Shown piece after piece: positions 8,535 through 16,251 of a stretch of DNA of 64,000 bases. The position numbers were made by a program, and so were the translations under genes. The notes below the pieces were generated by a model that saw only the letters and a list, made by a program, of their open reading frames with translations, was not told where the DNA came from and did no database searches. Each line of letters begins with the position of its first letter. The stretch's first letter is position 1. This DNA comes from Streptomyces seoulensis (GTDB taxonomy: Bacteria; Actinomycetota; Actinomycetes; Streptomycetales; Streptomycetaceae), in the NCBI GenBank assembly GCA_013364255.1, contig CP054936.1:1426001-1490000 (forward strand), written 5' to 3'.

Positions 8535-9668
8535 TCAGAGCCGTTCCGGTCCGGCCTGGGCCGCCGCGTCCACGGCCCGGCCGGCCGTCCAGACGGCGCG
8601 GACGCGGCGGGTCGCGTCGACGCGGGACAGCGGGTCGCCGGTGACGAGCAGCAGATCGGCGCGCAGACCGGGCCGGATACGCCCGCGGTCGGACAGGCCG
8701 AACGCGTCGGCCGCCGCGCCGGTCGCCGACCGCAGCGCCTCGGCCGGACTCAGCCCGGCCTCGACCAGCAGACCCAGCTCGTCGTGCAGGCTGCTGCCGT
8801 GCGGCACGGCGGCGGGCACCCCGGGCGCGTCGTTGGCGTCGGTCCCGGCCACGACGACGGCGCCGGCACGACGCAGCGCCGTGACCGTGTCGCGGGCGTG
8901 GTCGTAGGAGAGGGCGGGGACCGCGAGGTTGTGCGCGGTGCCGCGCATCATGGTCAGCGTCGGCACGACGACGATGCCGGCGTCGGCCACGGACCGTACG
9001 AGATCCGGGTCGGGCACGGCGTCGAGCGGGGCGTGGGTGAGGACGTCCACACCGGCCCGTACCCCGAGTGCGAAGGCGCCGGTGGAACTGGCGTGCGCCA
9101 CCACCCGCAGCCCGGCGGCGTGCGCCGCCTCGACCGCGGCGGCGGCCGTCTCGGGCGAGGGCCCGCCGGCCCCGGGCCGTTCGAGGATCAGCTTGACGTA
9201 GTCCGCGCCCTCGGCGACCCGGGCGGCGACGCGCCGACGGGCCTGCTCCGGCGTCTCGATCAGGTCCTCGGCGGGAAAACCCGGGATCCGGGCGTGCGTT
9301 CCGCCGGTGCCGGCGAGCGGGGCGCCGGCGCTGCGGAGGTCCGCGCCGTGGCCGGCCGCGCGCAGCTCCGCGACGAACCGCGGCGGCCAGGTCCCCATGT
9401 CGAGCGCGGTGGTCACCCCGAACCGGGCGAGCGTCGACAGTTCCTCGGGGTCGAGGAAGTGCACGTGCGCGTCGATCAGTCCGGGCAGCAGCGTGCCGCC
9501 GGCGCCGTCGACGCGCACCCCGGCCGGCCGGGCGGCGCCCGTCGGGAGGACGCCGGTGATCCCGGACGCGTCGAAGGACACGTCGAACCGGCCGGCCGGA
9601 GCGTCGGCCCCGTCGAACACGGCGACGTCGGTGACGGTGGTCGCGGTGGTGGCGGCGGCGGTCGTCAT
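8535..9668 (-). CDS. Amidohydrolase family protein (imidazolonepropionase-like metal hydrolase)
   Basis: A 377-residue metal-dependent hydrolase with the amidohydrolase barrel signature. The HxH metal motif is in GLIDAHVHF, a candidate bridging lysine in ADYVKLI, further histidines in VVAHAS and VLTHAPLD, and the catalytic aspartate in VVAGTDAND. The small beta domain is completed by the C-terminal GLRADLLLVTGDPL, typical of the imidazolonepropionase/HutI-like group, which also contains dipeptidases and lactonases. Substrate cannot be assigned. Its ATG overlaps the stop of the upstream SnoaL-like gene (ATGA), so the two are co-translated and probably act on the same compound under the adjacent LysR regulator. 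Confidence 0.88.
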   Translation of the reverse strand: MTTAAATTATTVTDVAVFDGADAPAGRFDVSFDASGITGVLPTGAARPAGVRVDGAGGTLLPGLIDAHVHFLDPEELSTLARFGVTTALDMGTWPPRFVAELRAAGHGADLRSAGAPLAGTGGTHARIPGFPAEDLIETPEQARRRVAARVAEGADYVKLILERPGAGGPSPETAAAAVEAAHAAGLRVVAHASSTGAFALGVRAGVDVLTHAPLDAVPDPDLVRSVADAGIVVVPTLTMMRGTAHNLAVPALSYDHARDTVTALRRAGAVVVAGTDANDAPGVPAAVPHGSSLHDELGLLVEAGLSPAEALRSATGAAADAFGLSDRGRIRPGLRADLLLVTGDPLSRVDATRRVRAVWTAGRAVDAAAQAGPERL

Positions 9669-10339
9669 GCGTCGCCCCGCCCGTCCTGTCCGCCCCGCCT
9701 GTCCTGAGCGCCCCGCGCGTCCTGTCCGCCCCGCGTGTCCTGTCCGTCCAGCCAGGCGAAGGCCGAGCGCTTGATCTCCCGCTCCAGGTCGTCGCCCCGG
9801 GTGGCGAAGACCCGGCGTACGGGGAAGCCGCTCTTGTCGAGCAGGTACGCCAGGGCGCCGTACTCGCGCGGGTGCGCGACCAGCGTCTCCTGGTCGATCG
9901 CCACGACGCCGGCCGGGAAGGTGAAGGAGGCGAAGTCGTACACGCTCTTGCGGTCCAGGATGCGCCAGACGCCGTCGCGCCGTTCGAGCCGGTCGATGAA
10001 CCGGTTGTGCCCGGTGCAGCCGAGCCCGAGCCGGGTGTTCTCGCCGACGATCACGGCGTTGGTCTCGGCGACCGCGCGGGCGCCGTCGGCGGCGAAGGCG
10101 ACGACGGGCGCCGTGATCAGGTGCTTGGTGCGGAAGTCGGAGCCGCCCATCCGCGCCGAGGCGTCGACGAATTCATGGGCCGGCCCCTCGAACCAGGTGA
10201 TCTCGATGCGCGCGTCGGCATGGAACAGCTCGCGGAGCCGGTCCCACTGGCCGAGGTCGCGGTGGATCCATCCGGTCATCAGGTCGGCGATGTCCTGGCG
10301 GTCCTGCGGGGTGGGCGTCGTCGTGTGCGGTGGGGTCAT
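9665..10339 (-). CDS. SnoaL-like / nuclear transport factor 2-fold protein
   Basis: A 224-residue protein whose first 130 residues have the SnoaL-like ketosteroid-isomerase fold. Landmarks are the DRQDIADLMTGWIHRDLGQWDRLRELFHADARIEITWFEG opening region (about 12-52), an HLITAPVV strand and the FIDRLERRDGVWRILDRKSVYD segment. This fold serves in polyketide cyclases, dehydratases and dioxygenase small subunits. The C-terminal 25 residues are a degenerate QD-x-RGG repeat (DTRGG, DARGA, DRRGG, DGRGD) that looks like recent slippage of a 15-nt unit and is absent from the usual fold. ATG at 10339 is chosen because longer in-frame extension runs into the LysR gene. It overlaps the amidohydrolase start by 4 nt. 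Confidence 0.82.
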   Translation of the reverse strand: MTPPHTTTPTPQDRQDIADLMTGWIHRDLGQWDRLRELFHADARIEITWFEGPAHEFVDASARMGGSDFRTKHLITAPVVAFAADGARAVAETNAVIVGENTRLGLGCTGHNRFIDRLERRDGVWRILDRKSVYDFASFTFPAGVVAIDQETLVAHPREYGALAYLLDKSGFPVRRVFATRGDDLEREIKRSAFAWLDGQDTRGGQDARGAQDRRGGQDGRGDA

Positions 10340-10370
10340 GCCACCCAGTCTCCGCTGGGACCATCGATAG

Positions 10371-10384
10371 ATCCAATGGATTGA
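10371..10384. promoter_or_regulatory. LysR-type operator in the divergent intergenic region
   Basis: The perfect inverted repeat ATCCA-A-TGGAT (10371-10381) sits inside an AT-rich stretch between the SnoaL-like and LysR genes. The same stretch satisfies the LysR T-N11-A rule (T10372 to A10384), and GAT/ATC half-sites recur on both sides. This is the expected place for an autoregulating LysR protein to bind. Confidence 0.5.
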
Positions 10385-10420
10385 TACGATGAATCGATCG
10401 CTTCCACCGATCGGAGCAGT

Positions 10421-11293
10421 ATGGAACTGCGGCATCTGCGCTACTTCACGGCGGTCGCCGAGGAGCGCCACTTCGGGCGCGCGGCGGCGCGGCTGCACGT
10501 CACGCAGTCGACGCTGAGCACCCAGGTGCAGGCGCTGGAACGGGAGGTCGGCGGCCCGGTGTTCGTCCGGACCAGCCGCCGGGTCGAGCTGACCGAGGCG
10601 GGCGAACTGCTGCTGGCCGAGGCGCGGCGCACCCTGGCCCAGGCCGACCGGGCGCTGAGCGTGGCCCGGCGGTCGGTCAGCGGCGAGATCGGCGCGGTGC
10701 GGATCGGCTTCTCCGGCGTCGCCGTGCTGGAAGGCGTCCTCACCGCGGATCTGCGCCGCTTCCACCGGGCCCGCCCCGAGGTGGAACTGAGCCTGACCGA
10801 ACTGCCGCCCGCCGCGCAGGTCGAGGGCGTGCGCGAGGGCGCCCTCGACATCGGCTACAGCCCCGGCGTCGGTCTCGACGGCGTGCGCGACCTCACGGTG
10901 ATCCGCCGCGCGCGGACCTCGCTGTCGGTCGCCGTCCGCCACGACCATCCGCTGGCCGCCCGCGCGGCGGTGACGGAGGACGATCTCGCGGACGAGGACC
11001 TCATCGTGTTCGCCGCCGACGAGGACGACGAGACCGTCCTCGCCCGGCTCCGGGCGGCCCCCGGCGTGCGCCGGGCGCGCCTTCGCCCGGTGGCCGGCAC
11101 CCTCGGTGTCCTCGCCCTCGCTGCGGCCGGGGCGGGGGTGGCCGTCGTGCCCACCGCCACGGAACGCGTCACGCTGCCGGACCTCGCCTACCGGCCGCTG
11201 CGCGGCACGCTCGCCGGAGTCGACGTCGTGACCATCAGCAGACCCGACGAACTGTCCGGCCCGGTCCGCGCGTTCCTCGCCCGTCCCGCGTGA
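10421..11293 (+). CDS. LysR family transcriptional regulator
   Basis: A 290-residue regulator starting at the first ATG after the divergent operator region, with GGAG just upstream. The winged helix-turn-helix occupies residues 1-60 (MELRHLRYFTAVAEERHFG, then AARLHVTQSTLSTQVQALE), followed by the linker helix. A periplasmic-binding-protein-like effector domain spans about 90-285, with GAVRIGFSG and the typical ALDIGYSPG strand. It is divergent from the SnoaL-like/amidohydrolase operon, so it most likely controls that operon in response to its substrate. The effector is unknown. Confidence 0.93.
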   Translation: MELRHLRYFTAVAEERHFGRAAARLHVTQSTLSTQVQALEREVGGPVFVRTSRRVELTEAGELLLAEARRTLAQADRALSVARRSVSGEIGAVRIGFSGVAVLEGVLTADLRRFHRARPEVELSLTELPPAAQVEGVREGALDIGYSPGVGLDGVRDLTVIRRARTSLSVAVRHDHPLAARAAVTEDDLADEDLIVFAADEDDETVLARLRAAPGVRRARLRPVAGTLGVLALAAAGAGVAVVPTATERVTLPDLAYRPLRGTLAGVDVVTISRPDELSGPVRAFLARPA

Positions 11294-11356
11294 GCGACGC
11301 CGCCGGACAGCGACGCCGGGCGCGGCTGAACCGGTCGCCGCGTTCCCGGCCCCCCG

Positions 11357-11695
11357 TCAGGTGGCCTGCTGTTGCCCGCCGCCGTGGCCGCGCAGGCGCT
11401 CGTTGATGCGCTGCGCCTCTTCGAGCTGGTCCTCCAGGACCACGATGCGACAGGCCGCCTCGACGGCGGTGCCCCCGTCGACGAGCTCGCGGGCGCGGGC
11501 GGCGATGCGCAACTGGTAGCGGGAGTAGCGGCGGTGGCCGCCTTCGGAGCGCAAGGGGGTGATCAGGCGGTGCTCGCCGAGGGCGCGGAGGAAGGCCGGG
11601 GTGGTGCCGATCATCTCGGCGGCGCGGCCCATGGTGTAGGCGGGATAGTCGTCGTCATCGAGCGGGTCTACGGGGCGGGTACTGCGAGGGGGCAT
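11357..11695 (-). CDS. Small MerR-like helix-turn-helix regulator
   Basis: A 112-residue protein with a MerR-type DNA-binding domain at about 18-85: [20 protein letters not shown], then the [21 protein letters not shown] recognition and wing segment. A short coiled-coil follows (about 85-108, [19 protein letters not shown]) and no effector domain, so it resembles the stand-alone MerR-like regulators common in Streptomyces rather than metal sensors. ATG at 11695 has AAGAAGAGG upstream; the longer in-frame extension is proline/arginine filler. An AT-rich leader with a palindrome lies about 280 nt upstream, between this gene and the divergent cyclophilin gene. Confidence 0.82.
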   Translation of the reverse strand: MPPRSTRPVDPLDDDDYPAYTMGRAAEMIGTTPAFLRALGEHRLITPLRSEGGHRRYSRYQLRIAARARELVDGGTAVEAACRIVVLEDQLEEAQRINERLRGHGGGQQQAT

Positions 11696-11978
11696 AGACC
11701 TCTTCTTCCGGGGCGGACGCGTCGGGGGGCCCGGGCGCCGTACCGGCACCCGGGCCCCGAGCCTGCAACACCATCTACCGGCCGATGCCGGTCTTCTTCG
11801 TCCGCGGACTCCGCCCGGACGGGCGGGGCTGCGGGGATCGCGGATGCGTGACCGGGGACCACCTTCCAATCCGGGGTCTGCGGTACCCGGGCGGACTCGT
11901 CCTCGCCCGGGCGATCCTGATGGCGTTCCGCTCCTTACCTCGTTCGCTTCGTCTTCCTGAGTACGAGAGAAAGGCTAA

Positions 11979-11991
11979 CCCCGACTCGGGG
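11979..11991. promoter_or_regulatory. Palindrome CCCCGACTCGGGG in the MerR / cyclophilin intergenic region
   Basis: A perfect inverted repeat with 6-bp arms around a central C, flanked by unusually AT-rich sequence (GAAATATCTACTCC, then a T-run at 12016-12020). It could be an operator or a small hairpin in a long 5' leader of the MerR gene. No specific regulator can be assigned. Confidence 0.35.
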
Positions 11992-12134
11992 AAATATCTA
12001 CTCCTGGCGAGACAGTTTTTCTCCCGGGCGGGCGAGGGACTCCTGCCGCGGCGGCACGCGGGGGCCGCGGGGTGAGGGTGATCACGTGCACGTCTATGCC
12101 CGGAAGCGAGCCGGGCGCTGAATAGGATGACCCC

Positions 12135-12626
12135 ATGACCACAGTGCTGCTGAACACCTCCGCCGGTGACATCACCCTCGAACTCGACGAGACCAAGGCC
12201 CCCAAGACGGTGGCCAACTTCGTCGACTACGTGAGGGCCGGCCACTACACCGACACCGTCTTCCACCGGGTGATCCCGAACTTCATGATCCAGGGGGGCG
12301 GTCTGACCGCGGACATGTCCCAGAAGCCGGCGCCGAACCGGGTGGAGAACGAGGCCAAGAACGGTCTGCGCAACGAGAAGTACACGGTGGCCATGGCGCG
12401 CACCAGCGACCCCCACTCGGCGAGCGCGCAGTTCTTCATCAACACGAGCGACAACGGTTTCCTGAACTACCCGGGCCAGGACGGCTGGGGTTACGCGGTG
12501 TTCGGGAAGGTCGCGGCGGGCGCCGACGTGGTGGACGCCATCGGGGCCGTGCCCACCACGTCCCGTGGCGGTCACCGCGACGTGCCGAAGGAGGCCGTGA
12601 CGATCCTGTCCGCCCAGGTCGTCTGA
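12135..12626 (+). CDS. ppiB: Peptidyl-prolyl cis-trans isomerase, cyclophilin type
   Basis: A 163-residue cytosolic cyclophilin that speeds proline isomerisation during protein folding. The whole protein is one cyclophilin domain with the active-site segment FHRVIPNFMIQGG (catalytic Arg and Phe), the AMARTSDPHSASAQFFIN block and the GYAVFGKV strand near the C-terminus. It has no signal peptide, as expected for the cytoplasmic Streptomyces enzyme. The ATG is the first after the intergenic region. A very strong hairpin terminator follows 30 nt after the stop. Confidence 0.95.
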   Translation: MTTVLLNTSAGDITLELDETKAPKTVANFVDYVRAGHYTDTVFHRVIPNFMIQGGGLTADMSQKPAPNRVENEAKNGLRNEKYTVAMARTSDPHSASAQFFINTSDNGFLNYPGQDGWGYAVFGKVAAGADVVDAIGAVPTTSRGGHRDVPKEAVTILSAQVV

Positions 12627-12656
12627 GGCGGCTTCGCCCTCCACCCGGCGTCCGCG

Positions 12657-12690
12657 GAGGCGGCGGGGAGCCAGTGCTCCCCGCCGCCTC
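12657..12690 (+). terminator. Strong hairpin terminator after the cyclophilin gene
   Basis: A perfect 15-bp stem (12657-12671 with 12676-12690, arm GAGGCGGCGGGGAGC) closed by the tetraloop CAGT. It begins 30 nt after the ppiB stop. Confidence 0.88.
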
Positions 12691-13355
12691 GGCCGTTCCG
12701 GGGCTGAGGACGGGTACTCCTGCGCGGCCGCGCCGGCCGCGACACGCTGCACCCGTGACGGACACCCCCGCCGCCCCGAGACCCCGCCGTCCCTGGGCGC
12801 ACCGCACCCCCCACGGCGCCGATCTCGCCCCCGCGATCCCGCTGTTCCTGCGGACGGCCCTGCCGGCGGGCGCGGCGCTGGTGGCCGCGCAGCCTGACTG
12901 GACCAGGCCCACACCCCGCGGCCGGGATGCGTCCACTACAGCGCGAACTGCTGAGACCGCCCGGCGAGGTGCGCAAGGCTGCCCGGTGAGGCGCGCAAGA
13001 CCGCCCGGTGAGGTGCGCGCGGCCTCGTGATCCGGTCTCCGAGGCGGTGCGGAGGCGTTCCATAGCTGGCGGAATGATCTGTTCCGGTGCCGATGTGATC
13101 ATGAGTGCTCGTTTTCGGTCAGGATCGCTTCGGTCGCTCCGGGTGCGCGGTGGGCACTCCTCCCGGCCGCTCCCTCTCCCGTGCCCCCGCGCCCGCGCCC
13201 GTCCGGCGGCGCCCGGCGAGAGGCAGTCATTCATGCGGCCGTACCGCAGATATGCCGGAGGTTTTCCTGACTTGGTCTCACTCGGGCGTAAGAATCGACC
13301 GAAAGTGACTGGAGTGCTTTGACTCCCGATCGGTCGGTCGGTGAGGGTCGTTCAC
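12691..13355. other. 665-nt stretch without a convincing gene
   Basis: A 118-codon open frame on the plus strand (12674-13030) has no recognisable domain and starts inside the terminator hairpin, so I do not call it. The segment holds a 22-bp triplicate (12959-13024) and, from about 13060, a lower-GC stretch that probably carries the promoter of the NRPS-linked MFS gene. I could not fix a promoter there. Confidence 0.5.
12959..13024. repeat. Three tandem 22-bp imperfect repeats
   Basis: Units at 12959-12980, 12981-13002 and 13003-13024 each begin GCCCGGYGAGGYGCGC and differ at a few positions. They lie in non-coding DNA between ppiB and the NRPS locus. Confidence 0.8.
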
Positions 13356-14696
13356 ATGTCCGTCACATCCCGAGCCGCCTCCGGTGGCCCGCTGCGCCTG
13401 CGCGACTTCCGGCTGCTGCTCGCGGGAGCCGCCGCCGGGCAGCTCGGCGCCCAGGTCACGCTGGTGGCCCTGCCCCTCGTGGCCGTCCTCGAACTCGACG
13501 CCTCCGCCTTCCAGGTGGGCCTGCTCACCGCCGCCGAGACCGCCGCCTTCCTGCTGGTCGGACTGCCCGCCGGCGCGCTCACCGACCGGATGCGCAAACG
13601 CCCCCTGATGATCCGCGCGGACCTGGTGCGCGCCGTCGCCATGGCGAGCATCCCCGCCGCCGCGCTCGCCGACGCCCTGACGATGACCCAGCTCTACGCC
13701 GTCGCGCTCGTCACCGGCGTGGCGACCGTGTTCTTCGACGTCGCCCACCAGAGCTACCTGCCGCAGATCCTGCCCCGCGACCAACTGGTGGCCGGCAACG
13801 GAGCGCTGGAGACGGTCCGTTCCACCGCCCAGGTGACCGGCCCCGGGCTCGGCGGCGGACTCGTCCAGCTCGTCGGCGCCCACCTCGCCGTCGTCACGGA
13901 CGCGTTCGGTTACGCCCTCTCCGCGCTCTTCCTCCTGCGCGTCCGACAGCCCGAGCCGGCGCCCGAGCCCAGCGCGGGCGCCTCCCTGCGCAAGGAGATC
14001 GGCGAGGGCGTCCGCTTCGTCGTCGGCCACCCGCTGCTCCGCGTCATCGCCCTCACCACCGCCCTCGCCAACCTCTGCGCCGCCGTCCTCATGGCGACAC
14101 AGACCGTCCACCTCGTCCGCGTCGTCGGACTGAAGCCCGGCGCGCTCGGACTCGTGCTGTCGGCGTCGGCCGTCGGAGGACTCCTGGGCGCCCTGTGCGC
14201 CGGACGGCTCGCCGCCCGCCTGGGCCAGGCCCGTGTCATCCTCCTGTCCGTCCTGGTGACCGGCCCGTTCGCCGTACTGTGGCCGCTGTCCGGACACGGC
14301 GCCCTCGGCGCGGTCCTGTTCGCCACCGGCTCGGCGGTCCTCGCCTTCGGCGGCGTCGTCTACAACGTCGCCCAGGTCAGCTTCCGCCAGGGGCTGTGCC
14401 CGCCACGGCTGCTCGGCCGGATGAACGCCACCCTGCGCTTCCTCATGTGGGGCACCCTGCCGCTCGGCGCGCTCCTCGGCGGCGCCCTCGCCGAGACCTA
14501 CGGGCCGCGCACCGCCCTCGCCTGGTGCGCCGCCGGCTTCCTCGCCGTACCCGTGCCCCTGCTGCTGTCGCCGCTGCGCCGGATGCGCGACCTGCCGCAG
14601 CCGCCGGAGCGCCCGGCGGACGCCGCCCACGACGCACCGCGGCCGGACGCCGCCGCCGACGACGGCGAACCCGCCGCGCCCGCGACCGCCGGCTGA
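13356..14696 (+). CDS. MFS transporter, probable exporter of the NRPS product
   Basis: A 446-residue inner-membrane protein with about 12 hydrophobic helices and the MFS motif A GALTDRMRKRP in the loop after helix 2. It matches the enterobactin-exporter-like (EntS/MFS_3) group in length and in the early segment LRDFRLLLAGAAAGQLGAQ. The hydrophilic C-terminal tail (about 45 residues, Asp/Ala/Pro-rich) is probably cytoplasmic. ATG 13356 is used because GGTGAGGG lies 9 nt upstream; a GTG at 13341 is the alternative. It is the first gene of the NRPS locus on the same strand, so export of the peptide or self-protection is the natural inference. Confidence 0.88.
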   Translation: MSVTSRAASGGPLRLRDFRLLLAGAAAGQLGAQVTLVALPLVAVLELDASAFQVGLLTAAETAAFLLVGLPAGALTDRMRKRPLMIRADLVRAVAMASIPAAALADALTMTQLYAVALVTGVATVFFDVAHQSYLPQILPRDQLVAGNGALETVRSTAQVTGPGLGGGLVQLVGAHLAVVTDAFGYALSALFLLRVRQPEPAPEPSAGASLRKEIGEGVRFVVGHPLLRVIALTTALANLCAAVLMATQTVHLVRVVGLKPGALGLVLSASAVGGLLGALCAGRLAARLGQARVILLSVLVTGPFAVLWPLSGHGALGAVLFATGSAVLAFGGVVYNVAQVSFRQGLCPPRLLGRMNATLRFLMWGTLPLGALLGGALAETYGPRTALAWCAAGFLAVPVPLLLSPLRRMRDLPQPPERPADAAHDAPRPDAAADDGEPAAPATAG

Positions 14697-14772
14697 ACCC
14701 CCGCACGGCCGCGCCGGCCCGGACCCGGCGCGCGTCCCGCCCACCGTGGCCACGAACGACAGAGAGGCCCCC

Positions 14773-16062
14773 GTGCCCAGCATCACGAGCCAGTACCTGG
14801 ACCGCTACCGGCGGCTGACCGCCGAGGACGGCGCCGACGCCCTGCTGCCGGTCACCGGCGCACAGCGCCGCTTCGTACTGGTGCGGGCCCTCGACCCGTC
14901 CGGACGCCCCGACCTGGTGCCGATGTTCTTCGCCTTCCCGTACGGCACCGTCGACCTCGCCCGCCTGCGGGCGGCGGCCCGCCGGCTCGCCGCCCGGCAC
15001 ACCGCCCTGCGCTCCCGGCCCACCGTCGTCCGCGGCGCCCCCGTCCTGCGCGTCGGCGACCCGGACGTTCCCGTCACCCGCCCGGCCGCCGCACCGGGCG
15101 AGCGGCCCGCCGACACGCTCCGCCGCGCGCTGACCTCCTGGGACCCGCAGGGCCCGCCGCTGCGGCTGTTCCTCGTCCGCGACGACGCCGCCCGGACGGA
15201 GGACGTCCTCGCCGTCGTCCTCGACCACGCCGTGTGCGACGGCCGCTCGCTGGCCCGGATCGTCGAGGAACTCGGCGCCGCCTACGCCGAGGACGTCACC
15301 GACGGCGCGGCCGACGCCGAGGAGACGGCGGCCGAACTCGCCGCCTACCGGCACGCCGTCCTCGGCCAACTCGCCGCCGAGGAACGGGCGGACACCTCCG
15401 ACGCGGCCGCCTACTGGGCGCACCGGCTGCGCGCCGTACGGACGCGGGCCCCGTCGCCGCGTCCGGACCGCACCCCCGCCGGCGCCCTCCCGACCGGCGC
15501 GGCCGAGGCCCGGCTGCCCGCACACCAGGACGGCGTCCCCTTCCCCGCCCTGCTCGACGCCTGCCGCTCGGCGGCCCGCGCGCTGCACGGCCCGGGCCAC
15601 ACCGTCCCGCTCGGCTACCCCTGGGGCGGCCGTCCCGCCGACGCCGAGCCGGTCGTCGGCTGCTTCCTCAACACCGTCGTCTTCCCGGCCGACACCGGCC
15701 GGGAGCGGCCGGACCCCGAGGCGACCGCCGACGCCTGGTGGGACGACCTCGACCGGGCCGACACCCCCTTCGACGCGGTCGTGACCGCCGTACGCGCCAC
15801 CGGCTCCGGCTGGACCGGCGGCCTGGACGGACTGCTGACCGTGGACGACGACAGCCGCCGCCCGGTCCTCGGGCTGGCCGGCGTCGAGGGCCGGGAGGTC
15901 CACGTCGACGGCAGAGCGGTCCGCGCGCCCTTCGCCGTCTCCGTCACCCAGGGCGCGGACATCCGGCTGCGGATGGTGTGGGACCGCGCGGTCCACGACG
16001 ACGACACCGCGCACCACGCCTTCGACGCGCTCACCCGCGCACTGCACCCGCACCGCCCGTAA
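14773..16062 (+). CDS. Free-standing NRPS condensation-domain protein with altered active-site motif
   Basis: A 429-residue stand-alone condensation-fold protein. The normal HHxxxDG motif reads DHAVCDG, so the first histidine is replaced by aspartate while the second, catalytic-position histidine and the aspartate remain. The second half has the C-domain latch and floor region (VVGCFLNTVVFPADTG, then DTPFDAVVTAV), so the fold appears complete. GTG 14773 with AGAGAGG upstream is preferred to GTG 14746. It may supply the condensation step missing from the following A-T genes, or act in release or tailoring. No carrier or adenylation domain is present. Confidence 0.82.
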   Translation: MPSITSQYLDRYRRLTAEDGADALLPVTGAQRRFVLVRALDPSGRPDLVPMFFAFPYGTVDLARLRAAARRLAARHTALRSRPTVVRGAPVLRVGDPDVPVTRPAAAPGERPADTLRRALTSWDPQGPPLRLFLVRDDAARTEDVLAVVLDHAVCDGRSLARIVEELGAAYAEDVTDGAADAEETAAELAAYRHAVLGQLAAEERADTSDAAAYWAHRLRAVRTRAPSPRPDRTPAGALPTGAAEARLPAHQDGVPFPALLDACRSAARALHGPGHTVPLGYPWGGRPADAEPVVGCFLNTVVFPADTGRERPDPEATADAWWDDLDRADTPFDAVVTAVRATGSGWTGGLDGLLTVDDDSRRPVLGLAGVEGREVHVDGRAVRAPFAVSVTQGADIRLRMVWDRAVHDDDTAHHAFDALTRALHPHRP

Positions 16063-16080
16063 CCCGTAACCCGTAACCCG
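16056..16080. repeat. Three tandem CCCGTAA heptamers across the stop codon
   Basis: CCCGTAA occurs at 16056-16062, 16063-16069 and 16070-16076, followed by CCCG. The first copy contains the stop codon of the condensation protein. This looks like simple replication slippage. Confidence 0.8.
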
Positions 16081-16251
16081 CGACCCGCACCGCCCGTGAT
16101 CCACCTCCGCGGCCCGGACCACCGCACCCACCCGCCACCCGGACCACCGCACCGCGTCCCCGCGTGACCCGCGGCGCCGCACCGCAGACCACCGCCGGAC
16201 ACCACCGTGACCGGCGCCGGACCACCGACCCGACGACCTCAGGGATCGCCC

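Noticed and set aside
11971..11995. AGGCTAACCCC resembling half of an iron (DmdR/IdeR) box near the cyclophilin gene
   Set aside because: The second half of the 19-bp palindrome is absent and it is over 1.3 kb from the NRPS locus; the stretch is better explained by its own CCCCGA/TCGGGG palindrome.
12674..13030. A 118-codon plus-strand frame after the cyclophilin gene
   Set aside because: It starts inside a 15-bp terminator hairpin, has no domain and ends in the 22-bp repeat array, so coding is unlikely.
13025..13355. Search for a siderophore-type iron box upstream of the NRPS-linked MFS gene
   Set aside because: I found no TTAGGTTAGGCTAACCTAA-like palindrome, so iron control of the cluster is not supported by local sequence.
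16207..16251. Upstream start (GTG 16207) for the C-A-T synthetase
   Set aside because: It adds 15 proline-rich residues without a ribosome site; ATG 16252 begins the conserved condensation fold.
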